A stretch of 64,000 nt of DNA from Candidatus Kuenenia stuttgartensis (lineage in GTDB: Bacteria; Pseudomonadota; Alphaproteobacteria; SMXS01): positions 1 to 64,000 of the forward strand of contig CALQFM020000009.1 of the NCBI GenBank assembly GCA_943329845.2, read 5' to 3'. The position numbers were made by a program, and so were the translations under genes. The notes under the pieces were generated by a model, which saw only the letters and a program-made list of their open reading frames with translations, was not told the DNA's origin and searched no databases. Below are positions 25,345 through 33,067 of the stretch, piece after piece; the stretch's first letter is position 1, and every line of letters begins with the position of its first letter.

Positions 25345-26483
25345 TTGGGCCGCGGTTCGGTCTTGGCGAGCGGCGGCGCGGAGCCTTCGGGGTCGCGCGC
25401 GACGGTCACCGGGTCGCCATCCTCGAGGAAACCGGCGCCCTTGAGCGCAACCTCGTCACCGGCGGCGACGCCGCTGAGCACTTCGACGTAGTCGCCCGAA
25501 CGTTCGCCGGTTTCGACCTTGCGGAAGCGGACAGTGTCGCCCTTGACGGCGACGAACACGCCGCCCGCGCCGTCGCGGTAGACCACGGCTGAACTGGGCA
25601 CCATCAGCGCCGCGCTGTCCTGCAGGGCGATGCTGGCCTGGGCGAACATGCCGGGACGGAAGCCCGCCCTGGGCGGCAAGGCGATATGTGCCAGCCCCAG
25701 CCGTGACTTGACATCGACGCTGGGCGCGAGCGCGCGGATCGTCGCGGCGGCGGGCGCGATGCCTTCGGCCGAGACTTCCACGGTCAGGCCGGGCGCCAGC
25801 ATCGCCAGCGTCGTTTCCGGAATCTCGGCGTCGAGCTCGAGCCGGCTGTCGCGCACCACGCGGAACAACTGGTCGCCCGAACCGACGATCTGGCCGATGA
25901 CGGCGGTACGCGCCGAGATATAGCCATCGTCGGGCGATGTGATGCGGGTCTGCGCCAGCCTTGCGGCGGTCTCGTCACGGGACGCCTGCGCCAGCGTAAG
26001 CTGTGCCTGGGCCGTGCCGGCGGCGGCGCGCCTGGCATCGGCGGTCTGGCCGCTGATATGGCCCTTGGGCAGCAGTTCCTCGGCACGCTTCAGGTTTGCC
26101 AGTGCTTCCGCAAGGGTTGCCTTCGCCGCCGTGATACTGGCCTCCTGCTGGGCGAGTTGGGCGCGCAGCACCGAGTCATTGAGCCGCGCGAGCACCTGGC
26201 CGCGCTTGACCTCGTCGCCCTCGTCGACCAGCACCTCGGCGATCGCCAGGCCGCCGACCTCGGCGCCGACCGGCATTTCTTCCCATGCGACCACCGTACC
26301 CATCACCGTGATCGTGCGCGCCATGGGCTTGGCCTTTACCGCGACGGTGGTGATGGTCATGGCGGACTTGGCCGCATCTTTGCGCGGCGCATCGTCGCCA
26401 CACGCTACGAGCAGCGCGGCTCCCAGCAGCGCAGCCGCCAGCCTGAGCCCAAGAGAATGACGAGGAAGTCGCATGTGACTCAT
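25341..26483 (-). CDS. RND membrane-fusion (adaptor) lipoprotein
   Basis: An adaptor of about 380 aa. It has a lipobox LVAC (about residue 28 from the chosen start), a split lipoyl domain (VGAEVGGLAIAEVLVDEGDEVKRGQVL), and a coiled-coil hairpin of about 60 residues (LRAQLAQQEASITAAKATLAEALANLKRAEEL). Beta-barrel and membrane-proximal parts end in VALKGAGFLEDGDPV. It bridges the permease and an outer-membrane channel. Several ATGs (26483, 26474) are possible and none has a strong ribosome site. Confidence 0.9.
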   Translation of the reverse strand: MSHMRLPRHSLGLRLAAALLGAALLVACGDDAPRKDAAKSAMTITTVAVKAKPMARTITVMGTVVAWEEMPVGAEVGGLAIAEVLVDEGDEVKRGQVLARLNDSVLRAQLAQQEASITAAKATLAEALANLKRAEELLPKGHISGQTADARRAAAGTAQAQLTLAQASRDETAARLAQTRITSPDDGYISARTAVIGQIVGSGDQLFRVVRDSRLELDAEIPETTLAMLAPGLTVEVSAEGIAPAAATIRALAPSVDVKSRLGLAHIALPPRAGFRPGMFAQASIALQDSAALMVPSSAVVYRDGAGGVFVAVKGDTVRFRKVETGERSGDYVEVLSGVAAGDEVALKGAGFLEDGDPVTVARDPEGSAPPLAKTEPRPK

Positions 26484-26783
26484 GGGGGTTATAGGCAGCG
26501 CAATACGCAACATTGGAGGTCCGGGCGGACCGTCAATCGGCATGTGGTGCGAATGTCATGCATAACCCGTCAGCCCCTGCCGGCACGGAGGTAAAATCAA
26601 CCGGCCCGTTCTCGTCGCGAGGTACATATAAGGCGCTACCCGATGACGGCCAAGAACTTATCGCCATTACTTGAATAATAGGTCAGGCATTTTCCGAATA
26701 GCAGCATTTCTGCAACGCAATATCGAACAGGCGGCCTTCGAAAATGCACGGCGCCGATTCAAATCTTCACGAGTGCTTGTTAT
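26484..26783. other. non-coding gap
   Basis: About 300 bp between the adaptor gene start and the stop of the lytic transglycosylase gene. It is more AT-rich than its surroundings and should hold the promoter of the RND operon. I see no clear operator, hairpin with T-run, or small gene in it. Confidence 0.4.
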
Positions 26784-28349
26784 TCAGCGCTGGGTTACAG
26801 CCAGCGGTGCCGGCACAAGGGAGGACGCAGGCGATGTCGGTTGGGCAACCGCGGGGTCGGCGGGCTTTTCGCGCAGCGCCGGGGCGCCGACCGTGATCCG
26901 GTAGGCGGTGTAGTACTTGTAGATGTTCGAGACGTACTCGACCGTCTTGCGGCCCATGGTCTGCGCGGCGGCAAGCTCCACATTCTGGAACCAGACATTG
27001 GGATCGAGCCCGTTCTTCACCGCGGCGTCACGAATGATCTCCAGGTTCTTCGGCCCCACATTGTAGCCGACGAAAGCCATCAGCGTCCGGTTCATCTGGT
27101 TGATGTTGGGATCGTCGAGATAAGAATCTGCTATGTACCTCAAGTATTTGGCCGCCGCCTCGACGTTTCGCGCCGCGTCCTTGTCGATGCCCTTGATGGC
27201 GACCGCCGAGGTGGATGCCGTCGCCGGGCTCATCTGCATCATGCCCACGGGGCCATAGGGATTGCGCGCCTGCTGGTTGAGGCGCGATTCCTGGTAGCCC
27301 AGCGCCATCATCATCAGGTGATCGAAGTCGTAGGCATCGCCGTACTTCTTGAACATGTCGATCGCCTGGTTGAACTTCTCCATCTCGTTTTCAGCCGTCG
27401 CGTTGGTCGGCATCAGGGTTTCGCCCAGATACTTCTTCAGCGACGCGCCGCCAGCAAAGGTCTCGCCGTTACCACGCGCGGTGAAGCCTTCCAGCAGCCG
27501 CTTGAGCTGCGGACTGTCCTTGCGTACCGCCCAGCCAAGAGCCGTGCCGCTCCGGTCGAGCAGGTCGCCGTTCACCACGACGCTGGGGACGATCTTGCTC
27601 CAGAACGCCGCTACATAGCCGTCGATGACGGCGATCGACACCAGGCCGCCGCCGACCATCTGCAGCAGATCCTCGTCCTGCAGATCCTCGGGCGCCGTGA
27701 TCAGCCTGATCGGCCGCTTGCCCTGGGCTTCGAGGCGGACGCTCAGGGCGCGCAGTGGTTCGTAGGAAGCGTTCGATCTGTGAATGACCACCTCGCGACC
27801 GGAGAGGTCGTCCAGCGTGCCGATGGCATCGCCGCGCTTGCGGGTGATGATCACCGCGCCACTGTCGGGCGCCAGCGAGCCACCGAACTCGATCTGCCCC
27901 CTTCCATCGACGCCCACCGACAAACCGCCGGCCGCCATGTCGCCCAATCCCGCCATCAGATCCGGCAGCAGGCGTTCCTCGGGCACCGGCACGAACACCA
28001 CCTTCAGGCCCTTCTTGCCGGACTCGGGCGAGGATTGCTGATTGGCCCACTTCTCCAGCGACACCCCGAGGTCATGGACGACCCCCATCTCCCTGTTCTT
28101 GTCATAAAAGAACAGCGTCTTGCTGTACGGCACCAGGATGCGGATGACCTGCCGGTCCTTCATGCCGTCCAGGTCGCCGGTCCAGGGACTGGGATTGCTG
28201 TCGACGCGCGACGGCTCGGGAGCCGCCGGCTTCAGCTTCGCTTCCTTGACGATCACCCGCTTATGCTTGGGCGACGATGTCTCGGCGCGAGCGGAGAGGC
28301 CGCCTACCGACAGGGCGAGCGCGAGCCCAAGGACCGCCGCCAGTCGCAT
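26784..28349 (-). CDS. MltF-like membrane-bound lytic murein transglycosylase
   Basis: A 521-aa protein in two parts behind a signal peptide (1-22). Residues about 65-310 are a solute-binding-protein-like domain (RQVIRILVPYSKTLFFYDKNREMG, GVSLEKWAN). Residues about 320-500 are an SLT lytic transglycosylase with the catalytic Glu in GYQESRLNQ and the ARNPYGPVGMMQMSPATA and FVGYNVGP motifs. It should cleave peptidoglycan glycan strands in the periplasm, with the first domain tuning activity. ATG 28349 gives the signal peptide directly. An ATG at 28451 would add 34 unlikely residues. Confidence 0.9.
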   Translation of the reverse strand: MRLAAVLGLALALSVGGLSARAETSSPKHKRVIVKEAKLKPAAPEPSRVDSNPSPWTGDLDGMKDRQVIRILVPYSKTLFFYDKNREMGVVHDLGVSLEKWANQQSSPESGKKGLKVVFVPVPEERLLPDLMAGLGDMAAGGLSVGVDGRGQIEFGGSLAPDSGAVIITRKRGDAIGTLDDLSGREVVIHRSNASYEPLRALSVRLEAQGKRPIRLITAPEDLQDEDLLQMVGGGLVSIAVIDGYVAAFWSKIVPSVVVNGDLLDRSGTALGWAVRKDSPQLKRLLEGFTARGNGETFAGGASLKKYLGETLMPTNATAENEMEKFNQAIDMFKKYGDAYDFDHLMMMALGYQESRLNQQARNPYGPVGMMQMSPATASTSAVAIKGIDKDAARNVEAAAKYLRYIADSYLDDPNINQMNRTLMAFVGYNVGPKNLEIIRDAAVKNGLDPNVWFQNVELAAAQTMGRKTVEYVSNIYKYYTAYRITVGAPALREKPADPAVAQPTSPASSLVPAPLAVTQR

Positions 28350-28641
28350 TACCGTGTCACCACGTCGTGGCCGGATTATTTCAGCGGGCTGAACCAATGC
28401 CGCTCCTTTTACCGTCCGGGGGCGACATAAAAGCATGGACACATGCCTCACGCTACCCCGACCAACACGGCGCAGCGGGGTTACAGCCGAACGAGTATGG
28501 CCGCTTCTCCCTCTACGCTAGGCGTCTCGCGGTGTCCCACGGATTCCGCAACGGTCCGTGGGTAAGCAGCAATTGGGGCTTTTTCGTGCCACGCGACACG
28601 ACAGACCGCGCGCACGTGTCCGCCGAAGCGCGCGACTCGCC
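28350..28641. other. non-coding gap with an 8-bp hairpin
   Basis: It lies between the transglycosylase start and the phosphatase stop. CCCACGGA (28536-28543) pairs with TCCGTGGG (28555-28562). It may close the phosphatase transcript, but no T-run follows on that strand. Nothing else is recognised. Confidence 0.35.
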
Positions 28642-29703
28642 CTAACTCGCGGCCTGAAGTTCGGAGAGCCTGATCTCCCGGCTGATCAGCGCGGCGCCAT
28701 CGAGGCCGCGGGACCCGAGGAGGATCCGCGGATCGGAGGGCGTCCAGTCGATCTGGACGACGCCGAAATTGGGCTGCGCGAAGCCCTCGCCGATCCGGTT
28801 CCGGTTTGGCGCGACGTAGGGCCAGGTCTCGGTGAGGCCGCTCGACGTCATGTCGTACAATGGATAAGGCGATTGTCCCTCGAGGCGCGACAACTCGGTG
28901 TAGTGGGTGTCGCCGCTGAGGAACACCACACCGTTGGCCCTGCTGCGGGTGAGCACCGCCAGCATGCGACGGTACTCATAGGGAAACTGCACCCACGCTT
29001 CCCAGCCCGGATTGTCGGCGAGGAACTGGGTGCTGGTGCCGATCAGCCTGACCGCCGCCGGCTGCTTGAGTTCGTGCTCGAACCAGGCCCACTGCGCCTC
29101 GCCCATGAACACCGCCGCCGGATCAGGATTGGGGATGTAGGGACCGCGGTCCTTGGGAAGGACGTTGTATCCGAGCAATGGCGTGCGCCACCAACGCAAG
29201 TCGAACAGGATCACCTGGACGCGCCGGTCGGGCGGACCAAACACGTACGAGGTATAGATGCCCTCGCGCTTGCGCCTCGGGCTGTCGGCGGGCTCGTTCC
29301 AGAAATCGAGGAAGATGCCCTTCGACTCCTGCTTCTTAGGATATTCCGCGCCGCCGTCATTGACCCCGTAATCATGATCGTCCCAGGTGGCGACCACGCG
29401 GCTCGACACCTTCAGCTTCTGGAAGCCGGGCTTGGCGGCGAGTTGGGCGTACTTGTCCCGCATCACCGCCATGTCCTCGGTATCGCCGTAGATGTTGTCG
29501 CCCAGGAAGACGAACAGTTCAGGCGCGTAGGCGTTGACCGCGTCCCAGATCGGCTGGTCCTTGTCCTGCTTCGCGCAGGATCCGAAGGCGATCCTGGTCA
29601 GCGGCGTTTCCGGCTTGGCCTGTCCCGCCAGCGGGGACAGCGCCGCAAGAGAAGCCATCGCCGCACCGCCGGCGAGGATGGCCCGGCGCGACACGCCGTC
29701 CAC
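28642..29703 (-). CDS. PhoD-family phosphatase, Tat-exported
   Basis: A 353-aa protein. A GTG at 29703 is preferred since AAGGAG lies 8 bases upstream, inside the end of the preceding receptor gene, whose stop is 2 bases away. The N-terminus has a twin-arginine motif (SRRAILAGG). The metallophosphatase core shows GDNIYG, TWDDHDYG and a C-terminal GDTHYTE. PhoD enzymes use Ca and Fe to cleave phosphomono- or diesters in the periplasm. Coupled to a TonB receptor, it probably dephosphorylates the ligand that the receptor imports. Confidence 0.85.
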   Translation of the reverse strand: MDGVSRRAILAGGAAMASLAALSPLAGQAKPETPLTRIAFGSCAKQDKDQPIWDAVNAYAPELFVFLGDNIYGDTEDMAVMRDKYAQLAAKPGFQKLKVSSRVVATWDDHDYGVNDGGAEYPKKQESKGIFLDFWNEPADSPRRKREGIYTSYVFGPPDRRVQVILFDLRWWRTPLLGYNVLPKDRGPYIPNPDPAAVFMGEAQWAWFEHELKQPAAVRLIGTSTQFLADNPGWEAWVQFPYEYRRMLAVLTRSRANGVVFLSGDTHYTELSRLEGQSPYPLYDMTSSGLTETWPYVAPNRNRIGEGFAQPNFGVVQIDWTPSDPRILLGSRGLDGAALISREIRLSELQAAS

Positions 29704-29705
29704 GA

Positions 29706-31961
29706 TCAGAACTCCTTGCTGACGGTGACGAAGAACTGACGCGGCGAACCCGCCAGCAAGGTCGCGAACAGGCCCGTCGGATCCGAGTTGACGAAGCCGT
29801 TGGAGCCGATCGTCGAGGCGTATTTCTTGTTCGTCAGGTTGTTGACATTGGCCTGAACCACGAGGCCCTCGATCCACGGATTGCCCGAGAACCGGTAACC
29901 GACGCTGAGTTCGACCAGCGCGCGATCGGGTACACGACCGTCGTTCAGATAGGTGTAGAAGCGCTTGCTCATGTAGGACACGCCGATCTTGGCGAACAGC
30001 GCGTCGTCGTCATAGACCAGTTCGGCCTTGAATAGGTGCTTGGGCGAGTCGACCACGGTCTTTCCCTTGGTCAGGGTGACATTGCCGCCGCCATCGACCA
30101 CGTTGTCGTCATAGCTCGAGTCATTGTAGGCGTAGGATCCGAACAGGGTCACGTCATCGGCGATGGTCAGCGTTCCCGCCGCCTCGAACCCGTACGACGT
30201 CACGTCGCCCACATTCTGCAGCACCGCCGGGTTGCCCTGGATGCCCGAGCCGACGGTGATACCGAGCAGGCGGTCCTGGAAATCCACGTAATAGGCAGCC
30301 AGGACGCCCTGGAAACGGCTGCCCTGGAAGCGGTAGCCAAGTTCGTAGGTGTTGGACGTTTCCGGCTTGAGGTCGCCGGCGATGGCGTTGAAGCCGGCCT
30401 GGGTCGTCGAGAAGGGGCCGGAAGTGACCGATGAGACGAACGCACGCATGTTGCGCGTGAACGAGGCAAAAAGTTCCTGGCCTTCGGCGAACTCGAACAC
30501 GGCGCCGGCCTGCGGCAGGAAGTTCTTCTCGGCCTTGATCTTGCCCGTCGGAAAGCTGGTGTTGATCACGGGCATTGCCTCGTTGCTGACCCGCAGAGAC
30601 TTGAATCCGGCGTTGATGGCAAAGCTGTCCGTAATCTGCCAGGTGTCCTGGAGATGGAACTGCAGGGTCTCGGTGTGGAAATCGAATTCCCACTGGGTGA
30701 AGAAGGCATCGCGCTGGAAGTGGATGCTGCGCGACGCTTCCGGCTGGTCGAAGCCGATGCCGTAGAAGCGGCGGGCCTGATTGAAGTCGTTGGTCTCCCA
30801 CCAGAAGCCGCCATTGATCTCGTGGCCGCCGATCTCCCAATTCACGGCGCCGATGACGCCGCCGCGATCGATGGCATATTCCGTGGTGCGGATGGAGATC
30901 GGACCGCCGCCCGGCGTTGGCACATAGGGCGTGTACCACAGGCCCTGGCCCCGGTTGCGGTGGTAGTAGCCGGTCAGCTTGATGCCGAGACCTTCGGTGA
31001 TGGGCGCCTCGAGCGTCAGGCCGGAGAGCAGATCCTTGCGCAGGCCCGAGGCGTCGTAATAGGCGTCGTCGACAGTGAGGATGGGATTGGGGAAGTTCGA
31101 CCCGCCCGACTGGTAGATCTGCGCCACTTCCACGGCCGTGTCCCAGTCAGGCCGGAAGTTGTCCCACTTGTAGCCAAGCCGGTCGATCATCTCCAGTGAC
31201 AGATCCTGGTAGTCGTTCTCGCGGCGGTCGGAATAGTTGACGAAACCAGTCAATGTGGCATTGCCGATGGGCTGCACGAACTTGAAGTTGATCTGATTCT
31301 GGCGCTGGACGCCTTCGCCCTTCCACTTGTCGGAATCCTGGAAGGTGTAGCTGAGATACATGCGCGTGCCGGTTGGCAACTCGCCGGAGTCGATCCGCGC
31401 GAACGGCCGCAGCGCACCATCGCTGCCGGCGGTCATGGCCACCTTGCCGCCGAACTCGGCCGACGGGTCGCGGGAGTAGAACTGCAGCGTGCCGCCCAGG
31501 TTGCTGCTCGAGGCCGTGCCGAGCGAGCCGGAACCCTGCGAAACCTTGATCAGGCCGATATTTTCCGACGAGATGGCGCGGCTGATGTGCAGGCCATTGT
31601 GATTACCGTAGGACATGTCGCCAAGCGGCACCTCGTCGAGGGTGAAGCCAAGCTGGTTCTGGTTGAAGCCGCGGATCGAGATGCGCGACGACCACTCGTA
31701 GGCGCCGTAGGCGTCTGCCGACTGGAAATTCACGTTCGGCAACTTCTCGATCGCCTTCAGCGGGCTGGTCCCAGGTGTCAGGATCGCAATGTCGGCGGCC
31801 TTGATCTCCTGGATCTGGCGGCTCTCGCCCTGACCGTAGACGATGATCGATTCGACTGACGCGGTACCGGTTACCGGCGCGGTTTCCTGCGCGAACGCTG
31901 GAGAGATCAACGCTGTGGTGGCCAGCAAGCCTCCCAGCAGGCCCTTCGAGTACTTGTCCAT
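29706..31961 (-). CDS. TonB-dependent outer-membrane receptor
   Basis: A 751-aa receptor. It has a signal peptide (cut after AFA, residue 23) and a TonB-box-like stretch (ESIIVYG, about 36-42). The plug reads KLPNVNFQSADAYGAYEWSS, ISIRGFNQN, GSLGTASSSNLGG. A 22-strand barrel ends in the required aromatic residue (FVTVSKEF). GAGGGG precedes the ATG. It is coupled to the PhoD-type phosphatase, pointing to a phosphorylated substrate. A TonB system is at 40.5-44.4 kb. Confidence 0.9.
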   Translation of the reverse strand: MDKYSKGLLGGLLATTALISPAFAQETAPVTGTASVESIIVYGQGESRQIQEIKAADIAILTPGTSPLKAIEKLPNVNFQSADAYGAYEWSSRISIRGFNQNQLGFTLDEVPLGDMSYGNHNGLHISRAISSENIGLIKVSQGSGSLGTASSSNLGGTLQFYSRDPSAEFGGKVAMTAGSDGALRPFARIDSGELPTGTRMYLSYTFQDSDKWKGEGVQRQNQINFKFVQPIGNATLTGFVNYSDRRENDYQDLSLEMIDRLGYKWDNFRPDWDTAVEVAQIYQSGGSNFPNPILTVDDAYYDASGLRKDLLSGLTLEAPITEGLGIKLTGYYHRNRGQGLWYTPYVPTPGGGPISIRTTEYAIDRGGVIGAVNWEIGGHEINGGFWWETNDFNQARRFYGIGFDQPEASRSIHFQRDAFFTQWEFDFHTETLQFHLQDTWQITDSFAINAGFKSLRVSNEAMPVINTSFPTGKIKAEKNFLPQAGAVFEFAEGQELFASFTRNMRAFVSSVTSGPFSTTQAGFNAIAGDLKPETSNTYELGYRFQGSRFQGVLAAYYVDFQDRLLGITVGSGIQGNPAVLQNVGDVTSYGFEAAGTLTIADDVTLFGSYAYNDSSYDDNVVDGGGNVTLTKGKTVVDSPKHLFKAELVYDDDALFAKIGVSYMSKRFYTYLNDGRVPDRALVELSVGYRFSGNPWIEGLVVQANVNNLTNKKYASTIGSNGFVNSDPTGLFATLLAGSPRQFFVTVSKEF

Positions 31962-32142
31962 GAAATCCCCCTCATATCTTGAGTGCGAGATGGCGGGAGG
32001 CCAGCTCGCTCGGGGAGAAATGTGACGCAGGTTTGTGACGGTTGGCCGAAGATCGGATGACGCACGTGTTGCGGTGCACAATACATGCGCATGGCAGCAA
32101 TGACCTCTGCGCGGACTTCGGACCTAAGGGCTCGATCTTGAC

Positions 32143-32667
32143 CTAACGGCGCAGCATCGGGCGGTACAGGGCATGCTCGGGCGAGAGTCCTTCCACCAGT
32201 TCCAGGCCCTTGAGTCCACCGTCGGGACCGCCGGCGCTGGGCATCTGCTGGGCGAATTCCAGTAGCGTCCTGCGCTCGGAAATCTTCCAGACCCCGTCGC
32301 GCTTCTCGAGCCGGTCGAGATAGCGGCTGCCGAAAAAGCTCTGGCTGAAGCCGCCCTTGCCATCCGGCGAACGGCCACCGGCCAGGCTGTTGCTTTCCGC
32401 CTCGGCCTTGTCGCCATTCACTTCGATGAGGATGTTGAAGACATAGTGAAAGCGGTGCAGGCTCTGCGCCTCGATCGGCATCACCATGGTACACCAGTCA
32501 TGGGCATTGCCGACGAAGAAGCCGTAGTCCACATGGGCTTCGGCGTGGAAGCACTCCTTCAGCGCAGCCTCGTCGAGCCAGTCCAGCCCGCGGCCGTACC
32601 GGGCGCCGAGCACCTCGGCGATCTCCTGCTTGTCCCAAAGTTCCTGCAACTGCCGCTCGCTGGGCAT
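32143..32667 (-). CDS. SnoaL-like (NTF2 superfamily) protein
   Basis: A 174-aa NTF2-fold protein. The helix ELWDKQEIAEVLGARYGRGLDWLD and strand ALKECFHAEAHVDYG form the family start. A His in FHYVFNILIE and an RTLLEF strand follow. Relatives are often found near ring-degrading dioxygenase, SDR or P450 genes. It is the fifth NTF2-like gene in the window. It could be cotranscribed with the receptor-phosphatase pair downstream, though 181 bp separate them. The reaction is unknown. Confidence 0.75.
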   Translation of the reverse strand: MPSERQLQELWDKQEIAEVLGARYGRGLDWLDEAALKECFHAEAHVDYGFFVGNAHDWCTMVMPIEAQSLHRFHYVFNILIEVNGDKAEAESNSLAGGRSPDGKGGFSQSFFGSRYLDRLEKRDGVWKISERRTLLEFAQQMPSAGGPDGGLKGLELVEGLSPEHALYRPMLRR

Positions 32668-33067
32668 GGTTCCGATCTCCCGTTTGATGCGTCCAGAGCG
32701 ACAGCCTATGCCCCGAGACAGCGAAAATCTTTCCTGAAAGTTACGTCCGCTTCTTCAGCCTGCGCCCTTGCCTGTAACTGATTTGACACACCTGACATAA
32801 AGTCAGTCATATCCGCAGAAATCACGCTTGAATGTTTGCATACACATATGTTCTGATTTAGGTAACAATGAAAGTTGCACGCCGTCGTGGGGAAGGATCG
32901 GGTGCGCAGTGCCAGAACCGCCGGAGAATACGTCCGCCAGGCGCCCCGAACGAAAGCGGCGCACGGCCGTGGCCGCCTCCGGTAGGCTCCGCCCATCGAA
33001 ATCCGCCAAGCCTAACAACCAGCACTCGGGCGTTTTCCAGGCGCCGACACCAGGGGAGATAGAAAAC
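32668..33067. other. non-coding gap with long receptor leader
   Basis: A 400-bp divergent region. The promoter and dyad at 32783-32812 serve the rightward receptor and leave a leader of about 250 bases, which contains no gene or riboswitch that I recognise. An in-frame ATG at 32828 would extend the receptor by 80 residues of non-signal-like sequence and was rejected as the start. Confidence 0.5.
32783..32812 (+). promoter_or_regulatory. promoter with dyad operator ahead of TonB receptor 2
   Basis: A consensus -35 TTGACA (32783-32788) is followed by a perfect inverted repeat CTGAC-ATAAA-GTCAG (32792-32806) in the spacer and a weak -10 TCATAT (32807-32812). The dyad position between -35 and -10 fits a repressor site. 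Confidence 0.55.

Noticed and set aside
26750-26790. tRNA-like TTCAAATC stretch
   Set aside because: No matching acceptor, D-arm or anticodon stem could be drawn around it.
32828-33067. N-terminal extension of TonB receptor 2 from ATG 32828
   Set aside because: The 80 added residues are not signal-like, while GTG 33068 has a ribosome site and starts a good signal peptide.
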